Source: Saprospiraceae bacterium UBA7687 (lineage in GTDB: Bacteria; Bacteroidota; Bacteroidia; Chitinophagales; Saprospiraceae). From it: a DNA stretch of 64,000 bases. Below are positions 60,132 through 64,000 of the stretch, one piece after another. The notes under the pieces were generated by a model. The model was given only the letters and a program-made list of their open reading frames with translations, did no database searches and was not told where the DNA came from. Every line of letters begins with the position of its first letter. Positions within the stretch are counted from its first letter, which is position 1. The stretch spans positions 8,229-72,228 of the forward strand of contig DLGT01000141.1 of NCBI GenBank assembly GCA_002482845.1. Reading direction: 5' to 3'. Both the position numbers and the translations under genes were made by a program.

Positions 60132-62480
60132 TCAAAACTCTATTTTGTAAGCCAACACAGGTACAAAAGGCATCATGGTCCACTCATTCATTTTGTCATT
60201 TTGGATATCATAAGTGATACCGCCTACATTCCGACTATTGGTTGCATTCATGAGATCAAGGGAAAGTGTGGATGTAAATTTCTTTTTATTTCTTTTGTAT
60301 TTTACACCTACATCTAGTTTGTAATAATCTCTTAGTTGGACCGAAAAAGGTCTGCTTTCGTCGCGAATTTCTTCTTTGGCAAGTTGAGACGCTGCTCTAT
60401 CTATCGGCGTATCCCACTGTCCACCGACGATGGCATTTTTAATATTAAAACCCAATGTATTTCTTTTGCTTTTACCTACGACCCATTCTTTTCCTATGGT
60501 GATGACAGACGAATATTGCGCATTGTACCGAGTATTGATCCAATCCGTGGTAGGTGTTTTATACTTAGCGTCAAAGACAGAAGCCGTGATGATGTAGTAC
60601 CAATTATTATGTAAAAAACGCTCCAAGGTCAATTCTACACCCATGTTTTTGCCTTTTCCTTCATTGACCAAAGCAAAATCAGGTATAAAATATTGTTGGT
60701 TTACCATGGCAAAATTGCTGTTTTCTCCTAGTCCAACTGCTACGTCCGTCAGATGCTGATAATACAACTCAGACTTAATACGGGTATGGGTATTGATATC
60801 AAAATTGTAGGTCAAAACGAAATGATGCGCCTTCGTGAAGTCCAAATCTTTATTGACCAAGCTGCCATCTTCTCCTTTCAGAAAATATACAATCAAAGGC
60901 TGCACTTGACTATGTCTGCCATAAGCCAAAGCGATGTTTGACCTTTGATTGATCGTATATTGAATATTACCTCTTGGTTCAATGACTTGTTTGTTATTGA
61001 GTAGGAAATTGGCATAATGAATACCAAAATTGGATGACCATTTATCATTGATACGAAATTGCATTTGAAAGTAAGCACGAACCAAAGATGTATTGTCAGC
61101 ATTATTGATTAGATTGTTGAATTCATTAGCATTCGTATATTCATTATAAGTGGTTTGATAACCCATCTTATCATAAAAAGCGCCACTTTTTAAGACTAGA
61201 TTTGGGTTGATCTTTTGGGTAAAACTAAGTGCTCCAGAGAGTTTATTGACTTTATTGTCAAGTGTAAATTTGCTAAAAAAAGTATAATCACGGAAGACCG
61301 TATTTACATCTTCTTTATAACCATTTTTTGTAGTAGAATAAGCCAAAATCGCACTCAAAAAACCATTCTTATTGGTAGAAACAGTATATTTGGCACCATT
61401 TACAGACATGTTACTCAAGAATTCACCTTCAAATCTGTGGTCAATTGCGCCTTTTTCTACATCAATATCTTCTAGCGTCTCATCAATCCCCTGATCACTC
61501 CATCCATTGAGCCCAAAAAGTGAAAAATGTCCACCTTTATTCAGTGGCAAATTGATGTGGTAAGACAAGTCACTATAATTGATGACACCACTCAAGTCCA
61601 CACCCAATTTATCAATGAGTGACAAAGTCGAATACCTGTAATTGATCAGATATGAACCTTTATATTTTTTGCTAAATGGACCTTCTATCGCCGCTTCCAT
61701 ACCCAAGAATCCAGCTTTGAAAGTATATTCCGTTTTACTATTGTTACCTTTTCTTAATTTTAGGTCAAAAATCCCACCCAATGCATTGCCGTATTCCGCA
61801 GAAAAAGCACCTGTAGAAAAGTCAGAATTGGCCATCATTTGTGATGACAACACAGACACACCACCACCAGATGAAGCCACATCACCGAAGTGATTGGGAT
61901 TGGGGATGTCAATACCTTCCATCCTGTAGAGCAATGCAGAAGGGTGATTTCCCCTTATGGATACATAATTGCTACCATCATCCGTAGGCACGACACCTGC
62001 AAAAGACTGCGCCATACGAGCGGGATCATCTACTGCACCAGCAAACTTGCTACTTTCTTCTACCGAAAAAGTACGTGTGCTTGCATAAGCCATAGAATTG
62101 ACAGGTTTGGATTTTTCTGCGCGAGCAGTTATGACCACTTCATCAAGAGACTTCGACTCTTCTTTCATGGCGATGTTGAGCACTAATTCTTTTCCACTTT
62201 TGATTTCGATATTGGACACATAAGCTATATATCCTAGATAAGAAACTTGTAAACTATGTCTTCCCAAAGGCAACGCTTCGATGCGAAAGTCGCCATTTTC
62301 GTCTGTGATGGTAGATTGGTTTTCGTGATTGACGACATAGACAAGTGCTCCGATGAGTGCTTGTTGGGTCACATCGTCTTTTACAGTACCCCGAATGTTG
62401 TACCATTGATTTGTTTGTGCAAATAGAGACTGACTTAAAATCAGACAGGCTGCTAAAAATAAAAATTTACTACGATTCAT
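60132..62480 (-). CDS. TonB-dependent outer-membrane receptor
   Basis: The 782-residue receptor has a signal peptide (1-21) and an N-terminal CarboxypepD_reg sandwich (about 26-112: GTVKDDVTQQALIGALVYVV ... EALPLGRHSLQVSYLGY). A plug domain (KSLDEVVITARAEKSKPVNS ... SYVSIRGNHPSALLYRMEGI) is followed by about 22 barrel strands. The C terminus ends in an aromatic, barrel-closing YKIEF. It would import a ligand using TonB energy. No SusD partner adjoins, so a ferrisiderophore or small molecule is more likely than a large glycan, by inference. A perfect inverted repeat lies just upstream. Confidence 0.93.
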   Translation of the reverse strand: MNRSKFLFLAACLILSQSLFAQTNQWYNIRGTVKDDVTQQALIGALVYVVNHENQSTITDENGDFRIEALPLGRHSLQVSYLGYIAYVSNIEIKSGKELVLNIAMKEESKSLDEVVITARAEKSKPVNSMAYASTRTFSVEESSKFAGAVDDPARMAQSFAGVVPTDDGSNYVSIRGNHPSALLYRMEGIDIPNPNHFGDVASSGGGVSVLSSQMMANSDFSTGAFSAEYGNALGGIFDLKLRKGNNSKTEYTFKAGFLGMEAAIEGPFSKKYKGSYLINYRYSTLSLIDKLGVDLSGVINYSDLSYHINLPLNKGGHFSLFGLNGWSDQGIDETLEDIDVEKGAIDHRFEGEFLSNMSVNGAKYTVSTNKNGFLSAILAYSTTKNGYKEDVNTVFRDYTFFSKFTLDNKVNKLSGALSFTQKINPNLVLKSGAFYDKMGYQTTYNEYTNANEFNNLINNADNTSLVRAYFQMQFRINDKWSSNFGIHYANFLLNNKQVIEPRGNIQYTINQRSNIALAYGRHSQVQPLIVYFLKGEDGSLVNKDLDFTKAHHFVLTYNFDINTHTRIKSELYYQHLTDVAVGLGENSNFAMVNQQYFIPDFALVNEGKGKNMGVELTLERFLHNNWYYIITASVFDAKYKTPTTDWINTRYNAQYSSVITIGKEWVVGKSKRNTLGFNIKNAIVGGQWDTPIDRAASQLAKEEIRDESRPFSVQLRDYYKLDVGVKYKRNKKKFTSTLSLDLMNATNSRNVGGITYDIQNDKMNEWTMMPFVPVLAYKIEF

Positions 62481-62483
62481 TTT

Positions 62484-62511
62484 CCTTTGTTTTGCTATAT
62501 GAAAACAAAGG
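62484..62511. promoter_or_regulatory. Inverted repeat in front of the TonB receptor
   Basis: CCTTTGTTTT (62484-62493) and AAAACAAAGG (62502-62511) are exact complements around an 8-nt spacer. It begins 3 bp from the receptor start codon, so it lies in the leader or overlaps the promoter. An operator or a leader hairpin is possible. Confidence 0.45.
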
Positions 62512-62647
62512 TTGGATTTACCCCTATGAGATGGGGGAAGAAATTTTTAAAATAAAATGTATTTGTTCAACTTTGGATTAAAGAACAAAAAAAGATGTAT
62601 AACAAAAAGATATTTTTATGATATATTTTTATGCCTAATCTATGTAT

Positions 62648-64000
62648 TTACAAACTAATCACAATGCCCAAGGTAGGTAGCACGGTGCCTTCATTGTCAT
62701 TGATGGTTTTTAATTTATAACGTTGTTCATCAGCAGGTGCATCAGGATTTGTTATAATAGGACCACCGATTGGTTTGTTGTTTTCGTCCAATGGTCTGTC
62801 TAAAATTAGTACATCTCTTGCAATGGCCGCAGCTGTAACATTCTGAAGGTCAAGGAATAAATTTAAGTCCCAACCTTTGAAAAACCATTTTTTGTCAAGT
62901 CTTATGTCAAGACCATTTACAGGACCACGTCTTTGACTGTTTATTCTGGTGTAATCTGGGATACCAGCAAAATTTCTGTCCCAATTTGTAGCTAAGTCTG
63001 AATTAGCATCAAATGGTGTAAATGGCAAACCTGACTGGTATCGATATCTGATGCCAAGTTCCCAATTTCTTGCAAATCTTTTGCCCATTGTAAGGTTAAT
63101 AATTTGTCTAGAGTCCCAACTACTAGGTGCATAATTTTCATCATTATTATTAAATTCAGAACGACCTATCGTCCAAGCTAGGATTCCATAAAAACCTTTG
63201 AAAAGTCTTTGTTGGAACAGCATTTCCAAGCCATATGTCCTTCCCTCTGTCATTGAAGTTACAGGTCCATTTCCTATCACTCCGAAATCTCCTCCAAGAT
63301 TAGCTAATGAAATTTGCTCTCTTAATAAAAAAGGGTAGTTTTCATATGTCTTGTAATATGCTTCTACAGTAATTTGGCTATTAGATGATAAAGTATATTC
63401 TAGTCCAGTAACCAAATGATTGGCAGCAATAAATGAAATGTTGTTTTGTTTATTGACCAAGGTATTATTTTCAGTATATCCTAAACTTGTGTATGGTGGC
63501 AACTGAAAATATATACCCACATTGAAGTTGTAAGCCAGTTTTTCTGTCAACTGATATGAAAGTGAAAACCATGGCGAAAACTGATCCAACGGATTGCTCA
63601 TATCATCAGAATATGAATTACCATCAAGTCTAAATCCGAAAGATGTGCTAAGCTTTTCATTAAAAAACTTACGACTCAGACTCCCAAAAGCACTATACTT
63701 ATGAAAAGCCAAATCAGCCATATAATCTATTTCTTCCGGACCTTGCGCGGTAAATATCTTATTGACTGTACGGTTATTATATTTTACATATTCATAACCT
63801 ATACCTGCTAAATACTGCCATTCACCTAGTTTTTGGGTATTTTCTATCCTGAGTTTATTCTCTATTTCTTGTGATCTGTATTCAAGAATCAGGTTATTTG
63901 GATTAGATTCGTCATTATTTAGATATTTGACTGCTTCATTATTTAACATATTTCTACTTAACACAAAAGTCGTATATCCTTTCTGACCATAATGTTTGTA
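62648..64000 (-). CDS. TonB-dependent receptor, C-terminal part (cut by right edge)
   Basis: The frame is open to the right edge, at least 450 residues, so the start, signal peptide and plug are outside the window. The visible part is outer-membrane barrel: alternating strands such as FGFRLDGNSYSDDMSNPLDQ, LAYNFNVGIYFQLPPYTSLG and WELGIRYRYQSGLPFTPF, with an aromatic-rich close and final LGIVISL. A GTG at 63964 is internal and not a start. The barrel resembles the C-terminal half of the CarboxypepD_reg receptor at 60132, which it precedes on the same strand with about 140 bp between. Confidence 0.85.
   Translation of the reverse strand, partial: YKHYGQKGYTTFVLSRNMLNNEAVKYLNNDESNPNNLILEYRSQEIENKLRIENTQKLGEWQYLAGIGYEYVKYNNRTVNKIFTAQGPEEIDYMADLAFHKYSAFGSLSRKFFNEKLSTSFGFRLDGNSYSDDMSNPLDQFSPWFSLSYQLTEKLAYNFNVGIYFQLPPYTSLGYTENNTLVNKQNNISFIAANHLVTGLEYTLSSNSQITVEAYYKTYENYPFLLREQISLANLGGDFGVIGNGPVTSMTEGRTYGLEMLFQQRLFKGFYGILAWTIGRSEFNNNDENYAPSSWDSRQIINLTMGKRFARNWELGIRYRYQSGLPFTPFDANSDLATNWDRNFAGIPDYTRINSQRRGPVNGLDIRLDKKWFFKGWDLNLFLDLQNVTAAAIARDVLILDRPLDENNKPIGGPIITNPDAPADEQRYKLKTINDNEGTVLPTLGIVISL

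Overview
The window looks like the chromosome of a Bacteroidota bacterium, most likely Saprospirales-like. Evidence: low GC; -7 boxes of the TAnnTTTG type; several secreted proteins with a C-terminal type IX secretion (T9SS) sorting domain; SusE/F-like and TonB-dependent proteins; an ECF sigma/FecR pair; and a complete 14-gene nuo operon with the short NuoG common in this phylum. The assignment is inference from gene content; no rRNA or tRNA gene was seen.

Region 1 (1-12.2 kb) is accessory DNA. I read it as an integron-like gene-cassette array on the minus strand. Four attC-like hairpin sites (3543-3676, 6007-6064, 6341-6406, 9327-9457) and one hairpin-less attI-like junction (about 9944) divide it into cassettes. 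For each of the three complete cassettes between successive junctions, the first bases are the exact complement of the box at its other end, as expected for an excised circle. Reading from the attI-like end the cassettes carry a small membrane protein, a large SF2 helicase, a tiny ORF, an IS91-like element (tyrosine recombinase plus HUH transposase), and an RloC-like zinc-hook ATPase with a HEPN-like C terminus followed by a glycosyltransferase that runs off the left edge. Upstream of the attI-like site is a frameshifted tyrosine recombinase with an unusual N-terminal region and no visible IntI-specific insertion.

Region 2 (12.2-14.65 kb) is almost gene-free and repeat-rich. It has a telomere-like hexamer array (12729-12872), a strictly phased 21-bp degenerate array of 25 units without a single indel (13312-13836), and a 161-bp nested inverted repeat (14481-14641). 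Two small uncharacterised proteins lie in or beside it.

Region 3 (14.65-30.4 kb) is housekeeping and exported-protein territory: a T9SS thiol protein, an M28 peptidase/glutaminyl cyclase-like lipoprotein, cysS, hutU, an Rpn-type nuclease, a BtuF-like binding protein, a DUF1684 lipoprotein, lepB, a GNAT-nitrilase fusion and an HMA-MauE/DoxX fusion.

Region 4 (30.4-43.3 kb) is nuoA-N in canonical order on the minus strand, encoding respiratory complex I. An NhaD-type Na+/H+ antiporter lies just upstream on the same strand.

Region 5 (45-64 kb) holds two thioredoxin-fold exported proteins, pyrR-pyrB, a five-module SusE/F-like T9SS protein, a polyprenol-phosphate mannosyltransferase-like GT2, a large frameshifted T9SS protein, a sigma/FecR/STN-domain signalling cluster with a repeat protein in place of the usual receptor, a DUF2807 lipoprotein and two TonB-dependent receptors (the last cut by the right edge).
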